Numbered from the stretch's first letter, positions 12,615-23,555 are shown. The stretch is DNA of 64,000 nt from Spiroplasma corruscae (GCF_002237575.1 NZ_CP022535.1:1054001-1118000), one strand, 5' to 3'. Program-made: numbers and translations. Notes: a model not told the origin generated them from the letters alone.

Positions 12615-13189
12615 TATTCTTCATCTCCTCTAATTATTTTATTTATAACTTTTCAATAATATTTATGCTCTTGCTTTTGTATTCTAAATTGTAATTTCTC
12701 TGGAGTATCATTCTTATATACCCTAACTTGTTTTTGAAATATTATTTTTCCTGAGTCAACATCTTGGTTAACATGATGGATTGTAAAACCTGATAAATAA
12801 GTACCGTATGACAATGTTTCTTCTATTGCGTTTTTACCTTTAAAACTTGGTAAAAGTGATGGGTGAATATTAAATATTCTATTTCTATATCTTTCAAGTA
12901 AAACTGATGATATCAGCATCATATATCCGGCTAGAAAAATATATTTAATTTTTTCCTCTTCAAGCACTTTTAATATCTCTTCCTCATAAGAAACTTTACT
13001 AGAATAATTTTTCAATATAAAAGTATAATTCTTAATTTTGTTTTGATTTGCAATTTTAATTGCATTTATATTTTCTTTGTTGGCAACTAAAATTATTTTC
13101 CTTACCAACAATTTATTATTTTTATAGGCATCTACTATTGATTGAAAGTTACTACCATTACCAGAAGCGAATATCGCTATATTAATCAT
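12614..13189 (-). CDS. purN: Phosphoribosylglycinamide formyltransferase
   Basis: Formylates GAR with 10-formyl-THF. Starts MINIAIFASGNGSNFQS, with the catalytic IFNIHPSLLPSFKG motif and GFTIHHVNQDVDSGKII. The 191-residue length fits. The ATG at 13189 overlaps the purM stop by 8 bases (ATGATTAA), a typical coupled arrangement, and is preferred over an upstream TTG. Choosing PurN (folate-dependent) rather than PurT means a 10-formyl-THF supply is needed. Confidence 0.96.
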
Positions 13190-14225
13190 TATTAATAACA
13201 ATCCTTTCTTCCTGATAATTTATAATTTCTCCTATTGTAAATGCCTTGTAACTTTTGTAATTATTTATAAGTTTTAGCAACCTGGCTTCATCTTGATCTT
13301 TGACTATAACAACAAAACCTACACCCATGTTAAATACATTAAACATTTCATAGTCATTTATAGAAGAAATTGATTGCATAATATTAAAAATTGGAGGCAC
13401 TTCTATTTTATTTTTGTTTATCCTTGCACATAAATTCTTTGGAATAACTCTAGGAATGTTTTCAATAATACCGCCTCCGGTTATGTTTGCCATTGCAGAT
13501 ACTTTTATTCCACTATTAATTATTTCATTAATTATATCAGCATAAATTTTTGTTGGTTTTAATAATTCTGTTATTAAATCACAATCTAGTTCCTCAAATT
13601 TATGATCAAATTTATAATTATTATCTTTAAAAAATATTTTTCTAACTAAAGAATAGCCATTTGAATGAACCCCTGAAGATTGAATTGCAATTATTTTATC
13701 TTTTACCTTAACATTATTAAAGTCTATTATTTTTTCTTTTTCTACACAACCGGTTATGAATCCAGCTAAATCATAATGATTTTTTATATACATATCTTTC
13801 ATCTCAGCTGTTTCGCCACCAAGTAAAGAACAATCACTTTCTAAACAGCCTTGTACAATACCAATTATTATGTCCTCAATTTTGTCTACATCAATTTTGT
13901 CAATTGCAATGTAGTCGAGAAAGTATAAAGGTTTTGCTCCTAAAGTTAAAATATCATTTACACACATTGCAACTAGATCAATTCCTATTGATTTATGATT
14001 ATTAGCTTCTATTGCTAGTAACAATTTAGTGCCCACACCATCAGTGCCTGAAACTAATATTGGCTTTTTGTAATTCAATTCAGATAAATCATATGAGCAA
14101 CCAAAACTTCCAATGCTACTTATGAACTTTGTATCCAATTTATCACTAACTATTTTTTTTATACGATTCACTACTTCATAACCTTTGTGTATGTCAACTC
14201 CTGATTTTTTATAGTTTTGACTCAT
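13182..14225 (-). CDS. purM: Phosphoribosylformylglycinamidine cyclo-ligase (AIR synthetase)
   Basis: Converts FGAM to AIR with ATP. The 347-residue protein starts MSQNYKKSGVDIHKGYEVV, followed by ILVSGTDGVGTKL, IGIDLVAMCVNDI, LLGGETAEM and ANITGGGIIENIPRV, the standard AIRS/PurM motifs. It begins two bases after the purF stop. No internal TGA. Confidence 0.97.
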   Translation of the reverse strand: MSQNYKKSGVDIHKGYEVVNRIKKIVSDKLDTKFISSIGSFGCSYDLSELNYKKPILVSGTDGVGTKLLLAIEANNHKSIGIDLVAMCVNDILTLGAKPLYFLDYIAIDKIDVDKIEDIIIGIVQGCLESDCSLLGGETAEMKDMYIKNHYDLAGFITGCVEKEKIIDFNNVKVKDKIIAIQSSGVHSNGYSLVRKIFFKDNNYKFDHKFEELDCDLITELLKPTKIYADIINEIINSGIKVSAMANITGGGIIENIPRVIPKNLCARINKNKIEVPPIFNIMQSISSINDYEMFNVFNMGVGFVVIVKDQDEARLLKLINNYKSYKAFTIGEIINYQEERIVINND

Positions 14226-14227
14226 AA

Positions 14228-15607
14228 TTACTCCCCTTTATTTAAATCATAAATATCAGCAGGGTATTCACCTGTAAAAATATCAAAGCATCCTTGATTA
14301 GGAGCAAATAATTTCTTAAGATTATCAATGCTTAGAAAACTTAAACTATCACACCCAATATATTCAATCATTTGATTAATAGTCATATTTGCTGCAATTA
14401 GTTCTTTGTATGTTGAAATATCAATTCCATAATAACTTGGGTACTTAATTGGTGGGGAAGCTACTCTGACGTGAACTTCCTTAGCACCATTATTTTTTAA
14501 TAATTTTACAATGTACTTACTTGTAGTACCCCTTACAATTGAGTCATCAATCAAAATTACTCTCTTATCTTTTACAACATCTTTAATTACAGAAAGTTTA
14601 TTCCTAACACCAATCTCTCTTAGTTCTTTTGTTGGCTGAATAAATGTTCTTCCTGAATATTTATTCTTTATTAATCCAATGTCAAAAGGTAATTTAGATT
14701 GTTTGGAATAACCCAAAGCAGATGAAGTTGAAGAGTCTGGAACCCCAATAACTATATCACCCGGATAATTATTCTCCTGTGCTGCTAATAATTTTCCTGA
14801 TTCAACTCTAAAATTATGTACATTTATATTATTAATATTGCTACTTGGATGAGAAAAATAAATATACTCCATTGAACAAACGTTATTAAAATTATTTTTT
14901 GAAAAATAGAAGCTTTCTAATCCTTTGTTGCTAATTTTAACGATTTCACCCGGATTAACATCTCTAATATAAGTTGCGCCAGTAACATCAAAAGCATAAG
15001 TCTCAGATGCAACAACATAACCATTATTAAATTTACCAATTGAAAGTGGTCTCAAACCATTTCTATCGCGTATGGCATATAACTCATCTTCAAATAAAAG
15101 TAAAAAAGCAAATGCTCCACTTATTACATTTAGTGAACTCTTTATTTTATCAAGTCTTTGAGTCTCTTTACTTTTTGTATAAAGATGTGCCAATATTTCT
15201 GAGTCACTTGTTGCTTGAAATATACTTCCTTCTGATTCCATCTTATCTTTTATGATATGAGCATTTGTTAAGTTACCATTATGGACTAAACCAAACTTAT
15301 CATCTTTTATATTGAAATAAAATGGCTGAACGTTACATTCAATAGAGCCACCGGTCGTTGAATATAAAACATGACCTATTGAGTTTTTTGCTTTTCAATT
15401 TTTAAAGTCCGTACTTTTAAACTTTTCAGAAACTAACCCCATCCCTTTTTTTAATATAAAGTTCTCTAATTTATCATAACCTAATATTCCACAACCCTCT
15501 TGTCCTCTGTGTTGCAAGGCATGAAGACCATAATAGTTTATTAAGGGTGCATTTTCAATGTTAAAGCAACCAAAAACACCACATTTTTCTTTTATTACAT
15601 CCCCCAT
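14228..15607 (-). CDS. purF: Amidophosphoribosyltransferase
   Basis: Committed first step: transfers glutamine amide nitrogen to PRPP. The N-terminal nucleophile glutaminase domain begins after a short propeptide, MGDVIKEK-CGVFG, with HALQHRGQEG and LVHNGNLTNA; the PRTase domain has VILIDDSIVRGTT. Length 459. In the Bacillus-type enzyme the C-terminus ends with a CxxC pair before FTG that binds a 4Fe-4S cluster; here the segment reads GCFDIFTG, so the second Cys appears to be Ile. The cluster may therefore be lost; this rests on my recollection of the Bacillus sequence. One TGA-Trp near residue 71 splits it under the standard code. Confidence 0.97.
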
Positions 15608-15608
15608 A

Positions 15609-16313
15609 TTAAATACTTATGCTTTCTAATTTATCTAATATTATTTTATATATGTAAGTAATATCATCTAAATCTTCTCTAAAACAGTCCTTATCTAGTT
15701 TTCTTTTATTTTCATCTCAAAACCTGCAAGTATCAGGGCTTATTTCATCGCCTAAACAAATATTATTCTCATCATCAATACCCATCTCAATTTTAAAGTC
15801 AACAACTGTTATGCTTACTTTTTTAAATAATGTGCATAGTAATTGATTAATTTCTAATGCTACTTTTTTAATTTCTGCTAACTGTGTTGAATTGGTTAAA
15901 CCAAGAGTAACACAGTGGTCATCATTTATTAAAGGATCTCCATAGTCATCATTTTTATAACATATTTCAAATATTGGTTTATTGAAAATAGTTCCTTCTT
16001 TAATTCCAATTTTCTTTGTAATACTTCCTGAAGCTATATTTCTTATTATTATTTCAATATCAAACATTTTTAACTTTTTTACCAAAATATTTTGTTCATC
16101 TAAAACTCTTAGCAGATGGGTTTTTATACCATTCTTTTCTAAATAATGAAATATGATATTTGAAATTTTTGCGGTAAGTATGCCCTTAGAATCGTAGCTT
16201 GCTTTTTTTAAACTATTAAAAGCTGTAACATCATTTTTAAAATACATTTTTAACTCATTACTTTTTTCTGTTGCATAACATATTTTTGATTTACCTTCGT
16301 ATAATTTATCCAT
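15609..16313 (-). CDS. purC: SAICAR synthetase
   Basis: Joins aspartate to CAIR with ATP. Starts MDKLYEGKSKICYATEKSNEL, with the family motifs IIRNIASGS and [29 protein letters not shown]. Length 234 is typical. The final Trp-Asp segment is lost if TGA is read as stop. Two bases separate it from purL and one from purF. Confidence 0.97.
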
Positions 16314-16315
16314 AA

Positions 16316-19300
16316 TTATTTTTCCCTTTCTTTATTTCTTAAAAAATATTTAACAGCACTCATAAATATATCCTGCTTTTTATTTCCATAGATATTTTTA
16401 CAAATATCTTTACCGTATCTTTCACTATGTCCCATTTTACCGAGTACTAATCCACATTTTGATATAATACCTTCTATATTGTAATAAGACCCATTTGGGT
16501 TATTTGACTCATCAATATATTCAAAAGCTACCTGATTATTAGAAATAAGTTTTTTATATTCTTTATGATTAATAACAAATCTTCCTTCTCCATGTGAAAT
16601 GGGAATGTTTATTACATCTCCTATTGTTAATTCTTGTGTTCAAGGTGAGCTATTATTTGTAACTTTGCATTTTACATATTTAGATATGTGTCTATTTATA
16701 TTGTTTCTTATTAAAGATGGATCATCTTCACTTAATTCTTTTGCTTCGCTGTGCATCAATATTCCAGATTTAAGTAAAGCTTGAAAACCATTACAAATAC
16801 CAAGTATAAGTTTCTTCTCTTCTAAGAAATCTTTTATTGCATCTTTTACATTTTTATTTTTTAGTACATTTGCAATGTACTTTCCGCTACCATCTGGTTC
16901 ATCTCCAGAACTAAATCCACCAGGTATAACTAAGATATGTGCACTCTTAATTTTTTTAACAAGTTCTTCAATTGAATAACATATACTTTCAGTATTTAGA
17001 TTATTAAATATAAATTCTTCATAAATTATATTTTCTTCTTTAAAAGCATTTTTAATATCATATTCACAATTAGTTCCAGGAAAAATTAGAGAAATAACTT
17101 TTACCTCCTTAACTAAATATGGGAAGTAAACTTTATTTTTATAAGTATTATCTTTTACTTCTGGTAGTGGGTATGACTCGTCTCCTTCATAATATATTTT
17201 TTTTATTGGACCTATATAATTCTCAAACGACTTTTTTTTATCAATATTAGTTTCATTAATTATAAAACCATTAGAAACTTCACCTAATAATACTATGTTA
17301 TTATCATTTATCTCTTCTTTTGACTCAAATAATATTGAGCCATAAAGGGGTTTAAAAATATTTATGTTAGTATTAATATTAAAACCTAGGTCATTTCCAA
17401 ATGCCATTTTAGCTAGTGCTTCAGCAATACCTCCTTGCTGAATTGCAAATGCAGACTCTACTTTTTCATATTTAACTAATTTATTAAATGAAATAAATAT
17501 TTTTTTTAGTTGTTTAAAGTCTGGGAAGTTATTATCCATTTTATGAATATATAAATAAATTTTATTACCTATCTTTTTAAAATCAGTTGATACAATTTTA
17601 TTTGTATATCCTGTTGTTAATGCAAAACTTACTAAAGTAGGTGGAACATTAAGATTTTGGTATGTTCCACTCATACTATCTTTACCACCAATTGCAGGCA
17701 CACCTAGTTCTTTTTGTACAACTAGTGCACCAAGTACTGCTAAAAGAGGTTTACCTCATTTATAGTTATCATCTTCTAGTTTTTCAAAATACTCTTGTAA
17801 AGTTAGTTTAATATTTTTGTACAATCCTCCACATGCAATAATTTTTGTTATACTCTCAACTATACTTAACATAGAACCGACAAATATATTCTTCTCACAA
17901 ATATAAGGATTAAATCCGTAACCCATTATAGTACATACATTATTATTTATTTTTAAGGGAATTTTATTACAACTAACTTGTACTTCTGATAGCTGGTGTT
18001 CTCCACCATGCGGCGCTAATACTGTTGTAGTCCCTATTGTTGAGTCAAACATTTCAATCATTGGTTTTTGCGACATCACATTTAAATTTTTCAAATTTGA
18101 AATAAAATTATGCTCTAGGTTTTCAAAACTATTATTATTTTGTGAGTCTCAATCTTCTAAGATGCTTTTAGATATTTTTATGCTGATGTGATTTCTTACT
18201 CCACCAGTATCAATAAAATCTCTATCAATATCAACAACTTTTTTCTTTTTATTATAAACAATAAATTTTTTTTCTTTTATAACTTCTCCAATTTTAACTG
18301 CCAGTAGATTATTCCTGAAGGCTTTTTCAATAAAAAAACTTGTATTCCTATTACTTAAAACAACAACCATTCGCTCCTGAGATTCTGATATTAATATTTC
18401 CTTACTAGTTAGACCAGAATTTTTTAGAGGTACTCTATCAAGATAAATTTTTATTCCTTCAGACAACTCTCCAACTCCTACTCCTATTCCTCCAGCTCCT
18501 AAATCATTTGCTTTTTTTATTATTTTTGAAACTGCTGGATCTGTAAAAAATTTTTGAAGTTTCCTTTCTTCAACAGGATTTCCTTTTTGGACTTCACTAT
18601 AAGAATTCTTTTGTGAACTTTCGTTTTGTTTTTTTGAAGATCCCGTTGCTCCTCCAATACCATCTTTACCAGTCAACCCTCCAACTAATACTATTACATC
18701 TCCAGGCTGTGGTTTTTTTCTAACAAGATTTTTGATTTTGCTAACTCCAACAACTGCACCTATTTCTAACCTTTTAGCTTTATAACCTTCATGATATATT
18801 TCTTTCACTAATGTTGTTGGTATTCCAATCTGATTACCATAACTGGAGAAACCATCTGCTGCTATACGTGATATTTTTGATTGAGGAAGTTTGTTTGGTA
18901 ATGTGTTCTCTATATCTTCTAATATATTTCCAGAACCTGTTACTCTTATTCCTTGGTAAACATAAGATCTTCCAGATAATGGGTCTCTTATTGCACCACC
19001 AAGACAAGTGGCAGCTCCTCCAAATGGTTCGATTTCTGTTGGATGATTGTGTGTTTCATTTTTAAATTGTATTACACACTTATTTTTTTTACCTAAATCA
19101 ACATAAATAGAGGCAGCATTAATTTCATCTGATATCTCTAAATCTTCAACATTATTATTTTGAATTAAATGTTTTATGTAACTTGTTGCAATACTCATTA
19201 ATGAAAATTCTGATCTCGTTTTTATAGAATTATAATAGTCAATTGCCTTAACCACTTTATCTTTATAAAAATTATTTACATCGGTATCAAAAGAGATATT

Positions 19301-19981
19301 ATCTATTATTGTTTCAAATGTCTTATGTCGACAATGATCACTTCAATATGTATCAAGTAAATATAACTCAGTATCTGTTAGACTTCTATTTACAACATTG
19401 TTATAGTGATTAACTAAAAATAGGAAGTCTCTAAGATTCATAGCTAGATTTAGTTCAGAGTATAACTTGGATAAATTTTTTTGATCTAGATTTATGTCAA
19501 TTGTTCTTTCTTCTTGACTTTGCACTTCTTCTAATCAATTATTATTATTTAAATTAAATTCATATGACTCAACAGGGTTAATTAATAACTTTTTAATTTT
19601 ATAAATAGTTTCATCATTTAGGGAATTATTAAATACATAAAGTTTAAATGTTTTTATTTTGATCTTTTTAAATAGTAAAACATTTGCACATTCAGATGCA
19701 CTTTCTTCTCTTGGATTAAATTGACTATCAAAAGTTTTGACTACAAGGTGCTTTTTGTTAACTAAGTTCAATTCTAAATATGTATTATCAATGTTTGGTT
19801 CAGATAATATATTGTTAATAATTTCTTTTAGTTCAACTTCATTCACATCGTATATATCATATACATTAAAAACTTTACAAGTAATATCATTAATTTTTAA
19901 ACTTTGTTTTAACTCCTGAGTTAAGTTCTTTGATTCAGTATCATAATCTTCTTTTTTACATATAAAAACTCTATTAAACAT
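16316..19981 (-). CDS. purL: Phosphoribosylformylglycinamidine synthase, large fused form
   Basis: Converts FGAR plus glutamine to FGAM. At 1221 residues this is the large single-chain enzyme: a PurS-like N-terminus (MFNRVFICKKEDYD), the linker with YWSDHCRHKTF, two AIRS-like synthetase halves (FKNETHNHPTEIEPFGGAATC; GGLTGKDGIGGATGSS; AIGGKDSMSGT), and a C-terminal glutaminase domain with FPGTNCEYD, LGICNGFQ holding the nucleophile Cys, and ISHGEGRF. It thus replaces the separate PurS, PurQ and PurL of Bacillus. The ATG at 19981 has a strong GGAGGAAG site and overlaps the purK stop by 8 bases. Five or more TGA-Trp codons fragment it under the standard code. Confidence 0.97.
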
Positions 19982-21053
19982 TTTCTTCCTCCAAAAATTT
20001 TTTGATCTCATTGAATTTTTTTATCAGATTTTTTTTATTATTATCCGATATATTTATATGTCCCATTTTTCTTTTTTGGAGTGGTTCCTTTTTTTTATAA
20101 TCATATCTATATACGTTATTTAATATAAAACTCGTATTTATTTCATTACCTAATAAGTTATACATGATTGTCTTTTTTAATAATTTTGGTTTAATTATTT
20201 TTCTACTTGTTATAGCAAGTATATGGTTTCTGAACTGACTTACATTACAACCATCTAATGAGTAATGACCTGTGTTGTGAACCCTGGGTGCCATCTCATT
20301 AAAATATAGTTCTTTATTTTTTACAAAAAACTCAAATGCTACGGTGCCAATTATATTTTCTTTTATTAGAATTTTTTTTATTATTTTTTTTAATTTACTA
20401 TTTATTAAGTTTTTTTTAGCTAGTACTAATGATTTTTTTAATATACCATTCTCATGATAATTTATTGGAGTTGGAAAAAAGTATATTTGTTTTAGTGTAC
20501 TTCTTGTAACTAACACACTAGTTTCATAATCGAAATTGAAAAACTCTTCAAGTAAATAAGAAACGTTATATTTAATTTTTAAATAATCTTCTTTGGATTT
20601 TATTATATATTGTCCCTTACCATCATAGCCACCTGAGTTAACTTTTAGTATGAATGGGTAGTCTATTTTTTTATAAAATATAAGATCCTTTATTTGATCT
20701 TGGGAATTGATTGGATAAAATAATAATGTTTTAAGTCCATAATCTTTAGCAAAAACCTTCTCCTTAAATCTATTTTTTGAAACCTTTAAAAAATCTATTC
20801 CAGGTTTTATTTTAGATTTAAATTCATTAAGAACGCCATCATCAATATTCTCAAACTCATATGTTATAACATCTACTAAACTTGACAGCTTTCTTAATGC
20901 TTCCTTGTCATTATAATCATAATTTAATATAACTACACCAAGGTCCGAGCAACTATTATCTATTTTTGGCTCTAAAACAATAAATTCTGTGTCTGGTGAA
21001 GAAAGTATTAACATCCTTGCTAGTTGACCACCACCAATTATTCCCACTCTCAT
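19974..21053 (-). CDS. purK: 5-(carboxyamino)imidazole ribonucleotide synthase
   Basis: ATP- and bicarbonate-dependent conversion of AIR to N5-CAIR. Starts MRVGIIGGGQLARMLILSSP, with ATP-grasp elements YPFILKVNSGGYDGKGQY and the C-terminal EMAPRVHNTGHYSLDGC typical of PurK. Length 359. The ATG at 21053 lies one base after the purE stop and is preferred to an upstream in-frame ATG within purE. Confidence 0.96.
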   Translation of the reverse strand: MRVGIIGGGQLARMLILSSPDTEFIVLEPKIDNSCSDLGVVILNYDYNDKEALRKLSSLVDVITYEFENIDDGVLNEFKSKIKPGIDFLKVSKNRFKEKVFAKDYGLKTLLFYPINSQDQIKDLIFYKKIDYPFILKVNSGGYDGKGQYIIKSKEDYLKIKYNVSYLLEEFFNFDYETSVLVTRSTLKQIYFFPTPINYHENGILKKSLVLAKKNLINSKLKKIIKKILIKENIIGTVAFEFFVKNKELYFNEMAPRVHNTGHYSLDGCNVSQFRNHILAITSRKIIKPKLLKKTIMYNLLGNEINTSFILNNVYRYDYKKKEPLQKRKMGHINISDNNKKNLIKKFNEIKKFLEEENV

Positions 21054-21054
21054 A

Positions 21055-21534
21055 CTATATAACCTCAATATCTAATACTTTTTGAGTTTGCTCATTTATA
21101 TATTTATTCAAGTTTTTAGATATTTTATCGTTATATAAAGATAAAATTCGGGCCGCATATAGTGCTGCATTTTTAGCCCCGCTTTCTCCAATTGCCATTG
21201 TAGCAACAGGAACGCCACCGGGCATCTGTACAATAGATAATAATGAATCAATTCCATTTAATGAACTGGATTTTACAGGTATACCTATAACAGGTAAACA
21301 TGTTAAACTTGCGACCATACCAGGTAAATGTGCGCTTCCACCAGCAGCGGCAATAACTAAATCAAACTTATCAGCAGCTGTCTTTGCGTAATTAAAAAGT
21401 AAATCAGGTGTTCTATGGGCTGAAACAACTTTTATATCAAAAGTAATTTCTAGCAAGTTTAGTATTTCAATACATGGTTCAAGTGTTTTTTTATCACTTA
21501 TAGAACCCATTATTATACTTACTTTATTCTTCAT
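21055..21534 (-). CDS. purE: N5-CAIR mutase
   Basis: Class I PurE converting N5-CAIR to CAIR. The 159-residue protein has the signature MGSISDKKT, the catalytic SAHRTPDLLF loop and AAAGGSAHLPGMVASLT. Presence of PurK beside it fits class I. First gene of the purine operon, 17 bases after the riboswitch terminator, with an AAAGG ribosome binding site. Confidence 0.97.
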   Translation of the reverse strand: MKNKVSIIMGSISDKKTLEPCIEILNLLEITFDIKVVSAHRTPDLLFNYAKTAADKFDLVIAAAGGSAHLPGMVASLTCLPVIGIPVKSSSLNGIDSLLSIVQMPGGVPVATMAIGESGAKNAALYAARILSLYNDKISKNLNKYINEQTQKVLDIEVI

Positions 21535-21550
21535 TTGTACCTTTCTAAAT

Positions 21551-21579
21551 AAAAAAAGACCCCTATATAAAAGGAGTCT
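21551..21579 (-). terminator. Riboswitch-controlled intrinsic terminator before purE
   Basis: Stem AGACTCC / GGGGTCT with a 9-base loop followed on the minus strand by seven T. Its 5' arm and loop (21566-21578) are complementary at 12 of 13 positions to the 3' strand of the aptamer P1 plus adjoining bases (21604-21616), so terminator and aptamer-disrupting antiterminator are mutually exclusive. Ligand binding should favour termination. Confidence 0.85.
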
Positions 21580-21608
21580 ACAACAAAAAAGGCACTGCTA
21601 TATGACTC

Positions 21609-21676
21609 ATTTTATAGTAAAATAATTTTCGGTTATTTGTAGAAACGTCCGTCCATATTACGAACATATATAAAAT
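21609..21676 (-). ncRNA. Purine riboswitch aptamer (guanine type)
   Basis: All elements of the purine aptamer can be laid out: P1 ATTTTATA / TATAAAAT (8 bp); P2 GTTCGT / ACGGAC; loop L2 AATATGG; junction GTTTCTAC; P3 AAATAA / TTATTT; loop L3 CCGAAAA; and J3/1 containing ACTATA. The GG of L2 and CC of L3 needed for loop-loop contact are kept. The specificity base (position 74 in xpt numbering) is C, predicting guanine/hypoxanthine rather than adenine. The junction lacks the changes reported for the Mesoplasma 2'-deoxyguanosine variants. It precedes purE, as expected for feedback control of purine synthesis. Confidence 0.9.
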
Positions 21677-21690
21677 GATATTACAAAATT

Positions 21691-21696
21691 ATTATA
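21691..21696 (-). promoter_or_regulatory. -10 element of the purine operon
   Basis: TATAAT (context TGTTATAAT) on the minus strand, about 15 bases before the aptamer. Transcription from here would give a leader of about 150 bases holding aptamer and terminator. Confidence 0.55.
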
Positions 21697-21726
21697 ACAT
21701 AACAAAAATTTGAGATTCAGCATAAA

Positions 21727-21754
21727 AAAAATATAAGATTAATCTTATATTTTT
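21727..21754 (-). terminator. Rho-independent terminator of the ecf-truA unit
   Basis: A perfect 28-base palindrome centred at 21740/21741 (effective loop TTAA) followed on the minus strand by a T run. It lies about 150 bases past the truA stop and insulates the purine operon from upstream transcription. Bases 21755-21903 hold nothing else I can identify. Confidence 0.75.
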
Positions 21755-21903
21755 AAGCTAGTTTTAATTAAAAGATATTTATATATTTTTCCTTATAAAC
21801 ATCCAAAAAAATAGTAAAATATCCATTAGTTATGAGTGTACTTTTACTAGCATATAAATATAATATATCAAAAAAATATAAAAATATTTTTATTATATAC
21901 AAA

Positions 21904-22647
21904 TTAATTGTAATTAACAACTTTTACAAGTGCAAGTCCCTTTGCCTCAGCTTTATAAGGTAATTTAATTTTTTTTAAGTCTAAAACATCTTTAATATTA
22001 TCTAGATTTATTTTTCCTAAACCTACTGCAATGACAGCGCCCATTATCATTCTGATTTGGTATCTAATAAAGCCCTTTGCTTTAAAATAAATATATATAT
22101 TATTCTTTTTTTTAATAAAACTAATTTTTTGAATTGTTCTTACAGTATTTATAATCTTAGATTCTTCTATTGTTAATCCAGAGAAGTTTATAAAGTTGTG
22201 TTTACCTACGAAAAATGATAGTGCTTTTTTCATAATCCTATAAGAAAGTTGCTTTGGAATATAAACATAAAATCTATTTTTTAATATATTTAAGTTATCA
22301 TTTGAAATTGAGTACTTATATATTTTATATTTACAGTTTCTTACTCTATATTCCTTATTAATTTTTGACATACTAACTATTTTTATTCCAATAGGTAATG
22401 TTTTATTCAATGCTAATAAAAAACCTGAGATATTTGGTGAGAAGCTAAGTTCTACTCAAACTTTTTGATCAAAAGCATGAACACCAGCATCTGTTTTTGA
22501 TGCACCAACCAATCTAAGTTCTGAGTTTGGAGCTACTTTTAAAAATGCTTTTTCAAGTTCACCTTGTATTGTGCTTTTATTTTTCTGTTTTGCTCAACCT
22601 GAAAAATCTGTACCATCATATGCAATTGTTAGTAAAAAATAATACAC
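21904..22647 (-). CDS. truA: tRNA pseudouridine(38-40) synthase
   Basis: Makes pseudouridine in the anticodon arm of tRNAs. The 247-residue product starts with a GTG directly after the ecfT stop: MYYFLLTIAYDGTDFSGWAKQ, with the catalytic Asp in GASKTDAGVHAFDQ and the C-terminal RYQIRMIMGAVIAVG. Two TGA-Trp codons near the N-terminus hide the true start under the standard code. Clustering of truA behind ecfA-ecfA-ecfT is common in Firmicutes. Confidence 0.95.
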
Positions 22648-23544
22648 TTATCTTTTTAAACCCAAAATAAAATCTATTCTTGGTATTTGTATTTCATGTA
22701 ATACATTGATATATGGATAGCAAAACATTAAAACTGCTACACCCATAACAATTAAGAATATTAATAAATCTATAAATCTAAATTTGACTTGTCTATATCT
22801 AGTTCTTTTAGCATGCGGATCATAACCTCTTGAATCCATTGCATATGCAAGATCTTCTGCCTTTTGAAATGCAGAAACTAATAAAGGAATTATTAGTGAT
22901 GTCATAGCCTTAGCTTTATCTTTAAACTTACCATTTTTAAAATCAATTCCTCTAGACGATTGGGCCTTCATTATTCTTCCAGCCTCATCAATTAGTGTTG
23001 GAATCATTCTTAGAGCAATAGAAATTATAATTGAGAAAATATATACTGGTATTTTTATTAATTTTAATGGTCATAGCAAGTCTTCAATTGCCAGTGTTAA
23101 TTCTAATGGTTGAGTGGTACCTGTTAAAATAGTTGTTAATGTAATCATTAAAAATATTCTTATAGTCATATATATTGCAGAGTAAGCAGCTTTCTCTGAA
23201 AAATATAAAACTTTTCATTTGAAAATATAACCAAAATCTTGTGTTAAATATAATCCATCAGCACTTTCTTTAAGAAACTCTGGTTTAAGCATAAATATAT
23301 TTATTAATACTAATACAATAAATATAAATGTAATAGGAAAGAAAAGTTTAAGTAACATTTTAAAGCTAAGTTTACTGATAAAATACATAAGAAAAATAAG
23401 ACTACCTACTAATACAAAACCTGTAAAACCAATTGGAAAAAATACAACAATAATTAGCGAAACTATCATAAGAAGTTTCATTCTTGGGTCCATCTTATGA
23501 ATTACAGAGTTATAAGACATGTACCTACCAAAAACCATTCTCAT
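22648..23544 (-). CDS. ecfT: ECF transporter transmembrane component EcfT
   Basis: Membrane scaffold of energy-coupling factor vitamin transporters. 298 residues with several hydrophobic segments (for example LLMIVSLIIVVFFPIGF) and the cytoplasmic coupling motifs: AQSSRGIDF and AMDSRGYDP, the two ARG-like signatures that contact the ATPases. Start MRMVFGRYMS preceded by GGAGG. It would assemble with the two EcfA subunits and with substrate-binding S components, none of which is in this window. Confidence 0.95.
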
Positions 23545-23555
23545 ACTTTTACCTC

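Noticed and set aside
21609-21676. 2'-deoxyguanosine-type variant of the purine riboswitch
   Set aside because: The junction reads GTTTCTAC, the common purine form, and the specificity base is C; I see no sign of the altered core reported for the dG variants, though only binding tests can settle it.
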